A stretch of 49,649 nucleotides of DNA from positions 1 to 49,649 of the forward strand of contig NZ_RRCH01000027.1 of assembly GCF_003862495.1 (NCBI RefSeq). The letters run 5' to 3'. This DNA comes from Halocatena pleomorpha (lineage in GTDB: Archaea; Halobacteriota; Halobacteria; Halobacteriales; Haloarculaceae). Numbering within the stretch: position 1 is the stretch's first letter; every line of letters begins with the position of its first letter. A program made the translations under genes and the position numbers. The notes beneath the pieces are model-generated. The model was not told where the DNA came from. It searched no databases and saw only the letters and a list, made by a program, of their open reading frames with translations. Shown here piece after piece: positions 18,155 to 27,362 of the stretch.

Positions 18155-18281
18155 TATAATAACTGTTCTAGTCGCAGCAAAACGTCTTCTGAGATAAGGT
18201 ATGAAGTCTATACAAGGAGTCAGTACCAAGTGTTCGGGACGACCTAATCCACACAGATAGGCTAGAAAATATTAATAATAC

Positions 18282-19235
18282 ATGACAGATAGAGCACGCG
18301 AGAACGAGGACAGCGAAACCCGAGAAGTGATCGATCGTGCCGCGTCAGGCGCGCCCGCCGCCGGATGGGCGATCCGTGACCGGTTTTCGTCGGACGAGAT
18401 CTTCCAGCGGTTGGTTGCGAGCGCCGACGAGGAGATCGCCACCGGCAAACAAGAACTCATTTTCAGCGGCTTCGCTGCCGGGTTTGCGATCGTACTATCA
18501 TTCATCGGATACTCTGTCGGGAAAACGTATTTTCCTCATAACAATTTTCTGAGTTCTATTCTGTATCCACTGGGATTCATGTACATCATCCTCGGTCGGT
18601 ATCAGCTCTACACTGAAAACACCCTTCCGCCGGTCGTGTTGGTGTTGACCCGACTCGCCAGCGTACCGTTGTTGTTTCGTGTGTGGACAGTCGTACTGAT
18701 CGGAAACGTTCTGGGGGCTGGTCTCGGAGCGTTCATCCTCGCCAACACACACGTCTTGTCCCCAGCAACGATGGAGGCGGGAACGACGTTCGCTAAACAC
18801 GGGCTCGAAACCGGATGGTGGGACGTCTTTTTCAAATCACTGTTTGCCGGTTGGCTCGTTGCTGGAGTGGTGTGGCTCGGAAACGCCGCGCGCGATACGA
18901 TCGCGCGCCTGTTGCTCATTTACATCGTCTTTTATACGATCGCCGTGGCTGATCTCTTTCACGTTATCACGGCCGTGTGTGACGTATTTTATTTCGTATT
19001 CGTCGGCGGAGGCGGGGTAAGAATCTTTTATGAGTTCTGGTTTCCAGTGTTACTCGGAAACACCGTTGGCGGTGTTTTCCTTGTTGGTCTGGTGAACTTC
19101 GCTCAGGTCGAACAGCATACCTACCCGGAGACCCGAGTACTCTCTTCGCGGGAGTTGTTGTTCAGTTGGAAAGGGGGACAAACAAACGAGCCATCCCGCT
19201 CGGCCGAAGAGGAGTCTAAGCCTATTTCCGAATAA
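18282..19235 (+). CDS. Formate/nitrite transporter (FNT) family membrane protein
   Basis: This 317-residue protein has a polar, acidic N-terminus (about 60 residues) followed by six hydrophobic segments. ELIFSGFAAGFAIVL, FMYIILGRYQLYTENTL, GNVLGAGLGAFI, GWLVAGVVWLGNAARDT and PVLLGNTVGG match the repeated FNT fold. The FLTEN-like loop reads LYTEN. FNT channels pass small anions such as formate, nitrite or hydrosulphide; this branch (YfdC-like) has no firm substrate. An AT-rich TATA-like run (18266-18278) directly precedes the ATG, suggesting a very short or absent leader. Confidence 0.85.
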   Translation: MTDRARENEDSETREVIDRAASGAPAAGWAIRDRFSSDEIFQRLVASADEEIATGKQELIFSGFAAGFAIVLSFIGYSVGKTYFPHNNFLSSILYPLGFMYIILGRYQLYTENTLPPVVLVLTRLASVPLLFRVWTVVLIGNVLGAGLGAFILANTHVLSPATMEAGTTFAKHGLETGWWDVFFKSLFAGWLVAGVVWLGNAARDTIARLLLIYIVFYTIAVADLFHVITAVCDVFYFVFVGGGGVRIFYEFWFPVLLGNTVGGVFLVGLVNFAQVEQHTYPETRVLSSRELLFSWKGGQTNEPSRSAEEESKPISE

Positions 19236-19500
19236 CTCGATACGCCACAGCTTCCACGGTACGAGACACTTACGGCGAAACGGCACTCAGATACCGGTAG
19301 AAACAGTGGGACCGCGTATCGACTGATTACCATCGAGCGTGCGACTGAAGCACACATCAATAGCCATCCGATCAAGCACCGTCGTCTGTTGTCAATAGTG
19401 AACAACCGGGCGGTCTAACCTGTGAGTACGACCTATTTTCGACGTGTATGCTCCGAGTATTCAAGTGCCTCGTACCCAAACGCGCATCTCGTGGTATGCA

Positions 19501-19776
19501 ATGACTCCACAATGGGATGACGTAAGCTTCGTCCTTGCATCAACGTATCGCGTCGACGTGCTCAATCACCTCGCAGACGGATCAACAACGCCGTCGAAAC
19601 TCTCTTCGGAATCGCAGCTTCCGATTTCCCACGTTTCACGGGCATTGCGTGAGCTTCGTGACCATTCACTCGTCGAACTGCTCGTTCCAGAGGACAGAAA
19701 AAAAGGACGCATCTACGGGATTACCGACCGAGGAGCCGATGTCTGGGAGACGATCCAGGCCCAAAACCTCGCGTGA
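19501..19776 (+). CDS. Winged-helix transcriptional regulator (ArsR/MarR-like)
   Basis: This 91-residue protein (ATG 19501) consists almost wholly of one winged helix: VLASTYRVDVLNHLAD, TPSKLSSESQLPISHVSRALREL as the helix-turn-helix, then a basic wing RKKGRIYGITDRGADVW. It is the size of the haloarchaeal single-domain regulators. An alternative start 57 bases upstream adds a poorly conserved leader. No metal-binding Cys is present. The target is unknown. The flanking genes run in the same direction but have spacers of about 250 bases, so it may be a single-gene unit. Confidence 0.78.
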   Translation: MTPQWDDVSFVLASTYRVDVLNHLADGSTTPSKLSSESQLPISHVSRALRELRDHSLVELLVPEDRKKGRIYGITDRGADVWETIQAQNLA

Positions 19777-20023
19777 CCGCACCCCGTAGTCGTCTCTCGT
19801 GGTACTACTTCGTAATCCAGTGAACCACACCTGACGGAGACGAGGTGACAGAAACCGCTGTTTCTCGACCGGGGTTCAAACGGAACGTACCAGTTCAAAG
19901 CCCGATCAGCTCTTCAGCGAAGGAAGTGGTTGCGATCGGCACCCGAGAAGGTCCACACATCAGTGAGAGTGCGTGGCGTCAATACGACGTGGTTTTTTTG
20001 CTTCTTCCCGGAGTGTATACGGT

Positions 20024-21472
20024 ATGGAACTGTGGGGTGGTGAGAGCTACTGGCTCGTCCGGTTCGTGTTCCAGCGAACACTCGCCATCATCTACGTCGT
20101 TGCGTTTCTCGTTGCGTTGAAGCAGTTTCGGCCTCTTGCGGGCGAAGAGGGGCTATTACCGATCAAGGAGTACGTCGAAAACGCGACGCTCTGGGAGCGG
20201 CCAAGTCTTTTCTATGTGATTCCAGACAATCGTGTTATCAGTGCTGTCGGCGCGCTCGGAGTCGGGCTTTCGGTTCTCGCTCTCCTCGGAGGACCATACT
20301 GGGTGCCCGAACCGTACTCTGTTCCCGCGTCGATGGTTCTCTGGGGCGTATTATGGGCACTGTATCTCTCTTTCGTCAACGCCGGTCAGCTTTTTTATGG
20401 CTATGGCTGGGAGACGATGCTCCTGGAAACCGGATTTTTGACGATTTTCCTCGGAGCCGGAACGACTAGACCACCAGTCGTAATCATTTGGTTGCTTATC
20501 TGGGTACTGTTTCGAAACATGTTCGGAGCAGGTCTCATTAAGATCCGTGGTGATGAGTGTTGGCGAGATCTGACCTGCCTCGATCACCATTATGAAACCC
20601 AGCCGATGCCGAATCCAGCGAGTTGGTTCGTCCACCACCTTCCTGACCGATTTCATCGCGCAGAGGTGCTCTGTAACCACATTGTCGAATTGGTGATTCC
20701 ATTCATACTGTTTGCCCCACAGCCGTACAGATCGGTCGCGGGCGGGGCAACGATCCTGTTTCAGGTGTGGCTCATGTTCACCGGCAACTTCTCGTGGCTG
20801 AACGCTTTGTCGGCAGTCCAAGGAGTGGCAGCGTTCAGCGACAGCGTGCTCACAGCGATCCTCCCAATCGGGATTCCAAGACGTGCTCCGCCACCGTTCT
20901 TTCTCGAAGCGGGAGCGCTACTCGTAGCCGTGGTCGTCGTTGTCTTGAGTGTGCAGCCGGTCCGGAACATGCTCTCTTCGAAACAGGTGATGAACACCTC
21001 GTTCGATCCGCTTCACCTTGTCAACACGTACGGCGCGTTCGGTTCGATCACGAAAACCCGGTACCAACTCGTGATCGAAGGAACCAAAACACCGAATCCG
21101 GACGAAACGGACTGGACAGCCTACGAATTCAACGGACAGCCAGTCCGGACGGACCGGCGGCCACCCCAATGGGCACCGTACCACCTCCGGTTAGACTGGC
21201 AGCTGTGGTTCGCCGCGATGCGGTCCCGGCCTGGGCCACGCCAACGCTGGCTCCTCGTGTTCCTCAAGAGACTCCTCGAAAACGACGCCGCAACGCTCTC
21301 ACTGTTGAAAGAGAACCCGTTTCCGGATGAACCACCGAAACAGGTGCGTATACTCCGGTATCGATACCGGTTCACGACACCCGAAGAACGCGCGGAAACC
21401 GGACAGTGGTGGCGGCGGGAACGCGTCGGATCGTACGTCACTCCCGTATCAGCGACAGAACTTACGATTTGA
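20024..21472 (+). CDS. Lipase maturation factor (LMF)-family membrane protein
   Basis: This protein has 482 residues from the ATG at 20024 (MELWGGESYWLVRF), a better start than the ATG 51 bases upstream. It has several membrane helices. The family landmarks FVNAGQLFYGYGWETMLLE, FRNMFGAGLIKIRGDECW, LTCLDHHYETQPMPNP and FQVWLMFTGNFSWLN are present. The C-terminal soluble part holds YEFNGQPV and PRLDWQLWFAAM-like motifs (RLDWQLWFAA here). The vertebrate homologue folds lipases in the ER; the archaeal role is not known. A maturation role for exported proteins is possible but inferred. Confidence 0.88.
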   Translation: MELWGGESYWLVRFVFQRTLAIIYVVAFLVALKQFRPLAGEEGLLPIKEYVENATLWERPSLFYVIPDNRVISAVGALGVGLSVLALLGGPYWVPEPYSVPASMVLWGVLWALYLSFVNAGQLFYGYGWETMLLETGFLTIFLGAGTTRPPVVIIWLLIWVLFRNMFGAGLIKIRGDECWRDLTCLDHHYETQPMPNPASWFVHHLPDRFHRAEVLCNHIVELVIPFILFAPQPYRSVAGGATILFQVWLMFTGNFSWLNALSAVQGVAAFSDSVLTAILPIGIPRRAPPPFFLEAGALLVAVVVVVLSVQPVRNMLSSKQVMNTSFDPLHLVNTYGAFGSITKTRYQLVIEGTKTPNPDETDWTAYEFNGQPVRTDRRPPQWAPYHLRLDWQLWFAAMRSRPGPRQRWLLVFLKRLLENDAATLSLLKENPFPDEPPKQVRILRYRYRFTTPEERAETGQWWRRERVGSYVTPVSATELTI

Positions 21473-21549
21473 TTGTCACGTTACGTCTCAAACAGGACCA
21501 ATACCTACAAGAGGGACGAACTTCCACTAGCTTCTAAGGTGATATTTGA

Positions 21550-22245
21550 ATGGGTAATCCGTTCGTTGAAGATCTAAATGACATATTTCGTGGCGCTCGC
21601 GTGCGAGTAACGACAGCGTCACACACGTACGAGGGGTGGGGGGGACGCTGGAACTACAATGATCAGGCGTTTCTCGTCTACGACGCCGAGCGGGAGGACG
21701 GAGAACACGTCGGTGCAGTCACGATTACTGATCCGGAAACTGTCGAGCGACTCGATTCGCTCCCGGCGATCACGGAAGTTCCGACCGACAGCGTTTCCCC
21801 GTCACCGTACAGCGTTCGTCGGACAGACGATCCGGATCACCAACAGTTCGTGAAGATTACCCGCGAACGAGGGCACCTCCTGACGTATCCGACCGTTCGG
21901 CCCGTCGGCGCGTCCGACCACGCGTATGAGATCGTCGCGGGCCACCGCCGGTTTCATGCAGCCCGAAAGGCGGGACTCGATACGATTGCGGTGCGAATCA
22001 TGGAACTCGACGACTGGGAAGCTGCCACGAGGTTCGTTGACGAACACATCCCAGTCGAAGGGGGAGACGAACGAGACATGTACTCTCAACAGGAGATCGA
22101 CCGGGCGATCGCGCGACTCCGTGAGGAGTGGTCGGATGATCGACTGCAGGAACTGACGCCACTAGCTCCGTATCTTCGAGAAATGCTGGCAGCCACCCGA
22201 CGAGAGGCGATCCGACAAGGACACGTAACTAATGGGCGACCATGA
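21550..22245 (+). CDS. ParB-like nuclease-domain protein
   Basis: This 231-residue protein has an N-terminal beta segment (about 1-70) that resembles a small barrel (RVRVTTASHTYEGWGGRW). It is followed by a ParB N-terminal fold (about 85-170) with YEIVAGHRRFHAARKAGLDTI, the classic GxRR-type box, here GHRR. The C-terminal helices are charged. There is no helix-turn-helix like that of chromosomal ParB and no parA nearby, so segregation is unlikely. A DNA- or nucleotide-binding role is the most that can be said. The beta-CASP gene follows 172 bases on in the same direction. Confidence 0.75.
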   Translation: MGNPFVEDLNDIFRGARVRVTTASHTYEGWGGRWNYNDQAFLVYDAEREDGEHVGAVTITDPETVERLDSLPAITEVPTDSVSPSPYSVRRTDDPDHQQFVKITRERGHLLTYPTVRPVGASDHAYEIVAGHRRFHAARKAGLDTIAVRIMELDDWEAATRFVDEHIPVEGGDERDMYSQQEIDRAIARLREEWSDDRLQELTPLAPYLREMLAATRREAIRQGHVTNGRP

Positions 22246-22417
22246 TCGAGTTGACACGTTCCGGATGCAGTCTCGATCACGAGACCGGAAATCGTGAGCA
22301 CCTCACCGAGATTTCGATGTGTTGTCAACAGTCTCGATCAATTATAGTCCAAATTACACCATATTTCATCTATCAGAACATCCAAGACCGAGACACGACT
22401 CGCTACACACAAATAGT

Positions 22418-24103
22418 ATGACAGAGCCAGACTCGTTTACGGTTACTCCACTCGGTGGCGCACAGGAAGTTGGCCGTTCGTGTTATCACGTCGCGCTCGG
22501 TGATCGAACGTTTCTCATCGATTGTGGACTTCGTCAGTCGACGCCGACCACGTTCCCCGACTTCGAGGCGCTTGCAGGCCCGATCGACGCCGTGTTTCTC
22601 ACACACGCACACATCGACCACATCGGCGGATTGCCCGCCCTTGAACGCGAGGGGTATCTCGCTGACGATGCGCCGATCATCTGCACTCAGCCGACTGCCA
22701 CGTTGGCAAACACCTTACTTTCGGACTCACTTGAAATCCACAAGGCGAACTGTGACCGAGACGGACGGACCCAACGATTCGGGGAGCAGGACCTCGAAGC
22801 CGTTTTGGATCGGTTCGACACCCGCAAGTACGGCACTGGAGTGTTCCACAGCGTCCAGTACCAGTTTGGCAGCGCTGGCCACCTACTCGGAAGCGCGTGG
22901 CTCGCGCTCGAACACGACCGCCGACGCGTGGTGTTTTCTGGCGATCTCGGCGGGCGGTCAGGCCACCTGAGAGAGATCGACACGCCACCGTCGGCCGACG
23001 TGTTGTTCCTCGAAAGCACCTACGGCGACCAAGACACCCATCCCTCGTTCAGCGGCGCGCAAACCACCCTGTGGGAGGAGATCTGTGCTGCGGTCAAGCG
23101 GGATCTACCGGTACTGTTGCCGACGTTCGCTACCGGGCGCGCCCAAGAGTTACTCCAACTGTTCACCCAACGAATCCGCTCCCAGCAGGCTCCCCCGGAG
23201 ATACTCGACAAGATGGAGATCGTGTACGACGGCATGATCGAGGATTCGATGCAGATCTACCACGCCTTCGTGCGCAACGAGTGGTTGGCCGACAACGTCG
23301 TCACCTACAAGACCGATCACAACGACAGCAAACCGTTCCTGCCGGAACAGGCGTGGACGCCGTCTCAAGTCGCCGAACGCGAGCGGCTCATCACCGACGC
23401 CGCGAACGGGGAGACGGTACCGATCATCGTCGCGCCGTCAGGGATGTTCACTGGTGGCTGGTCGCCGTGGTATCTCTGGCAGCTTACCGAACACTGCGAG
23501 ATGGCGCGCGTCTTCATCACGGGGTTTCAAGCCGCCTACACGCCCGGACGGGCGTTGCTCGAAGCCGACGAACCCACAGTAGAAGTCGAGATCACCGGAC
23601 TCATGGAACCCGAGCAGGCCGACGACCGCATGAGCAACGGGTATGGAATTCACCGCAAATCGATCACCGTTCCCCGCAACTGGGTCGGTCGGATCGACGG
23701 CTTCAGCGCCCACGCTGCCCGACAAGGGCTGTTGCATTTCGCTCGGGAAGTCGATCCCGCGAGCATTCATCTCATCCACGGCGAACCGGAGACGATCAAA
23801 TCCTTCCGGAACTATCTACAGGAGAACACCACCGCGATGGTGTCGGCAGCCACCAAAGGCGTCTCGGTTCCCATCGACTGGGCGACGACTAAAAGCGGTC
23901 TCACGTCGTCTGAGACGAACGGAGCGACCGAACCGCAGTCCTCGGGAGCAGCGGCTGACACTGCTGTCCAGAAGCTCCGCAGCTCGGAGGAACTCTCGCA
24001 GTTTACCGGCGAGAGCAATGCGTTCACCGACGAACAGGAAGCACGCATCCGCGAACTCGTCCGCGAGGAGCTCGTTCGACTCGCACTCGGAGGCACCGAA
24101 TGA
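22418..24103 (+). CDS. Beta-CASP metallo-beta-lactamase fold ribonuclease (aCPSF-like)
   Basis: This protein has 561 residues from ATG 22418. The metallo-beta-lactamase motif LTHAHIDHIGG (63-68 for the HxHxDH core), the later His in GSAGHLLGSAW and Asp in FSGDLGG bind two zinc ions. The beta-CASP cap shows PTFATGRAQELLQL, IVAPSGMFTGG, FSAHA and IHGEPE. Such proteins cleave or trim RNA (CPSF73/RNase J group). The core ends near residue 440. A further 110-residue hydrophilic tail, rich in Ser, Thr and Glu, ends in a helix (EARIRELVREELVRLAL) that may mediate partner contact. No KH domain is seen, which fits the aCPSF2 rather than the aCPSF1 type. Confidence 0.9.
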   Translation: MTEPDSFTVTPLGGAQEVGRSCYHVALGDRTFLIDCGLRQSTPTTFPDFEALAGPIDAVFLTHAHIDHIGGLPALEREGYLADDAPIICTQPTATLANTLLSDSLEIHKANCDRDGRTQRFGEQDLEAVLDRFDTRKYGTGVFHSVQYQFGSAGHLLGSAWLALEHDRRRVVFSGDLGGRSGHLREIDTPPSADVLFLESTYGDQDTHPSFSGAQTTLWEEICAAVKRDLPVLLPTFATGRAQELLQLFTQRIRSQQAPPEILDKMEIVYDGMIEDSMQIYHAFVRNEWLADNVVTYKTDHNDSKPFLPEQAWTPSQVAERERLITDAANGETVPIIVAPSGMFTGGWSPWYLWQLTEHCEMARVFITGFQAAYTPGRALLEADEPTVEVEITGLMEPEQADDRMSNGYGIHRKSITVPRNWVGRIDGFSAHAARQGLLHFAREVDPASIHLIHGEPETIKSFRNYLQENTTAMVSAATKGVSVPIDWATTKSGLTSSETNGATEPQSSGAAADTAVQKLRSSEELSQFTGESNAFTDEQEARIRELVREELVRLALGGTE

Positions 24104-24111
24104 GAAGCGCG

Positions 24112-24261
24112 TCACTCGGTGTTTTCCTCGGACGAGCGTCCGAGAGAGTTCGACGACCGATACAGATTCACGGCCAGCCCCGCGATGAACGCGAGAAGTC
24201 CGGAAAGTGCGATCCACACGAGGTTGGGATGCTCGAATCCCAGATGCAGTATAGCAACCAT
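24112..24261 (-). CDS. 49-residue single-helix membrane protein
   Basis: The ATG at 24261 opens a 49-codon frame that ends nine bases from the stop of the beta-CASP gene (convergent). It begins MVAILHLGFEHPNLVW and has one strong membrane helix (about residues 13-33), followed by a Ser-rich, acidic tail (SSEENTE). The composition and compact fit argue for a real gene. Function unknown. Confidence 0.65.
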   Translation of the reverse strand: MVAILHLGFEHPNLVWIALSGLLAFIAGLAVNLYRSSNSLGRSSEENTE

Positions 24262-24490
24262 GGTGTCGGTTATAGCGTAAACAGTTACATCCCAGTTTCG
24301 ATGCCTACATTACTGACCGAGGGACCAGATGATCAATCGACGCCTATAAATGAAAATATGAATATATTTTTTAGAGTCGAGTCAGCATCCGGCACGGAGA
24401 CGTGTCGATCCGCCCGGTTACACCACTGTTACTACCCGACACCAATGATAGCGAATTGATTTATCTCCGGCGGTAGTACAGATCGGTACG

Positions 24491-25156
24491 ATGCAATCGA
24501 CTTCGGAGCCGCGAGACAACGAGATTGAGCACGATGAGACGTTCGAACAAGCCATCACGGCGATGCGAACGCGCCGTTCGGAGCACAATTTCGCGTCGGA
24601 CGCGGAACTCGACGACGCGACGCTCGAAGAGGTCATAACGGACGCGACGCTCGCGCCGTCTTCGTACAATCTTCAGCCGTGGGAGTTCGTCGCCGTCCAA
24701 GACGAGGAGCGCCTGGATACGGTCGTCGAACTGGCGTTCGGACAAGAACACATTCGAGACGCTGGGACGGCCGTGTTGGTCGCCGGACACACCACGCCGA
24801 AGACGGCCGATCGCGTGTTCGAGGAGTGGACCGACTCCGGACAGATGGACGCGGAGACGGCCGCCCAAACCAAGGAGCAGACCGTCGAGATGTACGCGGA
24901 CGAACGGATGGGACGAGATTATGCGATCCGGAACGCTTCGCTCGCTGCGGAGAATCTTCTGTTGTCCGCCCACGCGCGCGGGCTCGCAGCAACGCCGATG
25001 ATCGGCTTCGACGCCGAGGGAATCGCTGAATTCCTCGGATTGCCAGACGACACGGTTCCGGTTGTGTTGATCGCCCTCGGTCCGAGCGGCGGCGAGGAAC
25101 CCGATCGGCTTCCCCGTCGCAGCGTCAACGAAGTGCTTCACAGAGAGGAGTACTGA
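24491..25156 (+). CDS. Nitroreductase-family flavoprotein
   Basis: This 221-residue protein has the family's FMN-binding pieces: an Arg pair in MRTRRSEHNF, LAPSSYNLQPWEFVAV for the flavin phosphate and ring, and SAHARGLAATPMIGFDAEGI followed by VVLIALGPSG near the end. Family members are homodimers that reduce nitro groups, quinones or enones with NAD(P)H in the cytoplasm. The gene stands alone, with an AT-rich segment (24340-24375) and a TATA-like run at about 24460 upstream. The physiological substrate cannot be read from sequence. Confidence 0.9.
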   Translation: MQSTSEPRDNEIEHDETFEQAITAMRTRRSEHNFASDAELDDATLEEVITDATLAPSSYNLQPWEFVAVQDEERLDTVVELAFGQEHIRDAGTAVLVAGHTTPKTADRVFEEWTDSGQMDAETAAQTKEQTVEMYADERMGRDYAIRNASLAAENLLLSAHARGLAATPMIGFDAEGIAEFLGLPDDTVPVVLIALGPSGGEEPDRLPRRSVNEVLHREEY

Positions 25157-25280
25157 CGCCACTAGCGCGATCGATCGCTACCAGAACGTTTCTGTTCACC
25201 GACAGTATAGCGAACGACACCATCCGATTGGATACTATTCCTGTGCGTTAACCGTTCGTAATACCGCTATTTTAGTTAAT

Positions 25281-25295
25281 CATATATTTATATAG
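25281..25295 (+). promoter_or_regulatory. TATA-like promoter element of the second Dpp/Opp operon
   Basis: The AT-only run CATATATTTATATAG lies 21-35 bases before the ATG at 25316. This is the spacing for an archaeal TATA box with a very short leader. A 6-base inverted repeat (ATGCAC/GTGCAT, 25296-25317) follows and overlaps the start codon. Confidence 0.5.
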
Positions 25296-25315
25296 ATGCA
25301 CTCTAAATCGGGTGC

Positions 25316-27286
25316 ATGGCACGATATACCGGCCCACGGAGCAGTCCGATCAACCGACGACAGTTACTCCGAGGAATAGGAGTCGCAAGCGTGGTTGGAC
25401 TTGCCGGCTGTCTCAATGGCGATAACAACGAGGACAACGGTGGAAACAACACCAACAAGCTGGAACAGTTAGAAGAGCCGAACGTCGACTTCGCCAATGC
25501 ACAGACGGGCGGGACCCTGCGGATCGGGGCAACGACGAACGTCGAATCGTTCGACCCACCGTACAGCACTGACGCCCAGTCGACCCAAGCGCAGGATTTC
25601 ATCTTCGAGCAACTCGTCACCGCCGACCGGAAAGGGAACCTCTACCCGTGGCTGGCGAAAAGCTACGAGCAACGAGAGATTCAGGAGATCGACCGGACCG
25701 CCTATACGGAGTATATGACATCGGTCGGCACTACTGATAAGGGCGCACCCGACACCGACGCGCAGATCATCGTCCAGCATCCGGAGGACGATCCGGCAAA
25801 GAGCGATGAGGTGCGAGTGCTCACGCCCAAAGAAGCCGCCGATGCTGTTGATGACGGTGTGTATGGGATGCAGTTCCGGTATCAGCTCCGGAAGGGTGTC
25901 AAATTCCACAACGGTGAGGAGTTGACCGCCGAGAACGTCGTCCGCACCGCTGAGCGCTACGAAAACTCCGATGTTTCTGCGCAAACGTTCGACTCGCTAT
26001 TACACGCCCGCGCGGTCGATAAGTACACGGTCGATCTGTTCGCCCAAGTCCCCGACGCCGAAGCAGAACGCGAGCTGCCGGGATTGTACATCCACGCGAC
26101 TGAGCAGGCCGGTCTCGACGACGGCGCGCTCGATCCGCGACAGGGCAACACACCGATCGGCACCGGGCCGTACACGCTTGATACCTTCGAGGACGGACAG
26201 TATTACGAGCTGTCGAAGTTCGGGAACTACTGGGTTGAGAACAAAGGCGTCGACTCGATCGACTGGTTCGACGGGCCATCAGCGTTCCCGGACGGACCGG
26301 TGATCGAGAAGCTCGCGGTCGAGATTATCCCGGACGCCGCCAGTCGCTCGGCCGCGCTCCAGAACGATGAGATCGACGTCACCTCCGGGCTGGCGTCGAA
26401 CACGCTCGATGAGTTCCATAGCGACGACGGCTACCGCGTTGCCGCGGTCGAAGGCGGCTCGTATGACTACATCCAGTATCCGGTCAACACTGAGCCGTGG
26501 AACGACGAGCGGTTCCGGCGGGCCGTCAACCATCTCGTACCACGAGAGAGCATCGTGAACAACGTCTTGAACGGGTGGGGACGGCCAGCGTGGACATCGA
26601 TCCCGAAGCTGGCTGAGAAAAACGGAACGGCTGATATTGACGCATTAGAGAAAGAAATCCGCCCGTCCAACGAGTACGACACGGAAAAGGCAGCCGAGCT
26701 GCTGGATGAGGTCGGCAACGAGCTTGACATCGAATATCCCATCGAGATCCAGATGGAAGTCAATGCGAACAACAAAGACCGGGTCAGTATGGTCGAGTTG
26801 ATCGCTGAATCGATGGAGCAGACCGACTACTTCAAGGTGTCAATCGAATCCTACGAGTGGAACACCTACACCGCCCGAGTGATCAACCCCGACTATCAGA
26901 ACAAGGGGCTGCTCCCTGCTATCGGGCTGTCAGGGACGTTCAATCCCGAGAGCTTCTGTGAAGCGCTACACCACAGCAACAACGTCGGCCAGTGCTGTAA
27001 CCTGAACGGGATCAATGATCCCAAACTCGACCAGATGATAAACGACGCCCGGTATGATCCCACGGTCGTGAAAGACCCCTCGGTGCGGGCCAAGCGCTAC
27101 GATGAAATTTGGAAATATCTCGCGAAGAAACGTTACAGTTCAATTACCCACTTCAGCACCACGTCCGCTGTGATGAGGACGAACGTCACCGGATTCAAAG
27201 CGAATCCATTCACCGAGTTCCTCTACTCGTTCGCGCTGTACGCCCCCGAGGAATCACAGGCGATCTGGTTGGAGAAATCGGACTGA
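25316..27286 (+). CDS. ABC transporter substrate-binding lipoprotein, SBP family 5
   Basis: This 656-residue protein has Tat signal INRRQLLRGIG and lipobox LAGC with Cys32, then an Asn/Asp-rich linker (GDNNEDNGGNN) common in haloarchaeal lipoproteins. The body shows GGTLRIGATTNVESFDPP, FRYQLRKGVKFHNGEELTAENV and FRRAVNHLVPRESIV, all hallmarks of peptide-type solute-binding proteins. It is longer than usual because of a loop at about 120-170. Leading gene of a complete operon (25316-31754). Ligand probably peptides, although this family also binds other solutes. It differs clearly from the first island's binding protein. Confidence 0.92.
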   Translation: MARYTGPRSSPINRRQLLRGIGVASVVGLAGCLNGDNNEDNGGNNTNKLEQLEEPNVDFANAQTGGTLRIGATTNVESFDPPYSTDAQSTQAQDFIFEQLVTADRKGNLYPWLAKSYEQREIQEIDRTAYTEYMTSVGTTDKGAPDTDAQIIVQHPEDDPAKSDEVRVLTPKEAADAVDDGVYGMQFRYQLRKGVKFHNGEELTAENVVRTAERYENSDVSAQTFDSLLHARAVDKYTVDLFAQVPDAEAERELPGLYIHATEQAGLDDGALDPRQGNTPIGTGPYTLDTFEDGQYYELSKFGNYWVENKGVDSIDWFDGPSAFPDGPVIEKLAVEIIPDAASRSAALQNDEIDVTSGLASNTLDEFHSDDGYRVAAVEGGSYDYIQYPVNTEPWNDERFRRAVNHLVPRESIVNNVLNGWGRPAWTSIPKLAEKNGTADIDALEKEIRPSNEYDTEKAAELLDEVGNELDIEYPIEIQMEVNANNKDRVSMVELIAESMEQTDYFKVSIESYEWNTYTARVINPDYQNKGLLPAIGLSGTFNPESFCEALHHSNNVGQCCNLNGINDPKLDQMINDARYDPTVVKDPSVRAKRYDEIWKYLAKKRYSSITHFSTTSAVMRTNVTGFKANPFTEFLYSFALYAPEESQAIWLEKSD

Positions 27287-27362
27287 TTATTCCGTATCAT
27301 CGCAGATCAAACCACTACGTTTACAATGATCGACAAAACACACAGATGGGTGATACGGTAGC

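Noticed and set aside
22897-23892. A 331-residue plus-strand frame
   Set aside because: It overlaps the beta-CASP gene in another frame and is Arg-rich, typical of shadow frames in high-GC coding DNA.
25296-25317. ATGCAC/GTGCAT inverted repeat over the start of the second binding-protein gene
   Set aside because: Six-base arms with a 10-base spacer are too weak to call an operator without another copy.
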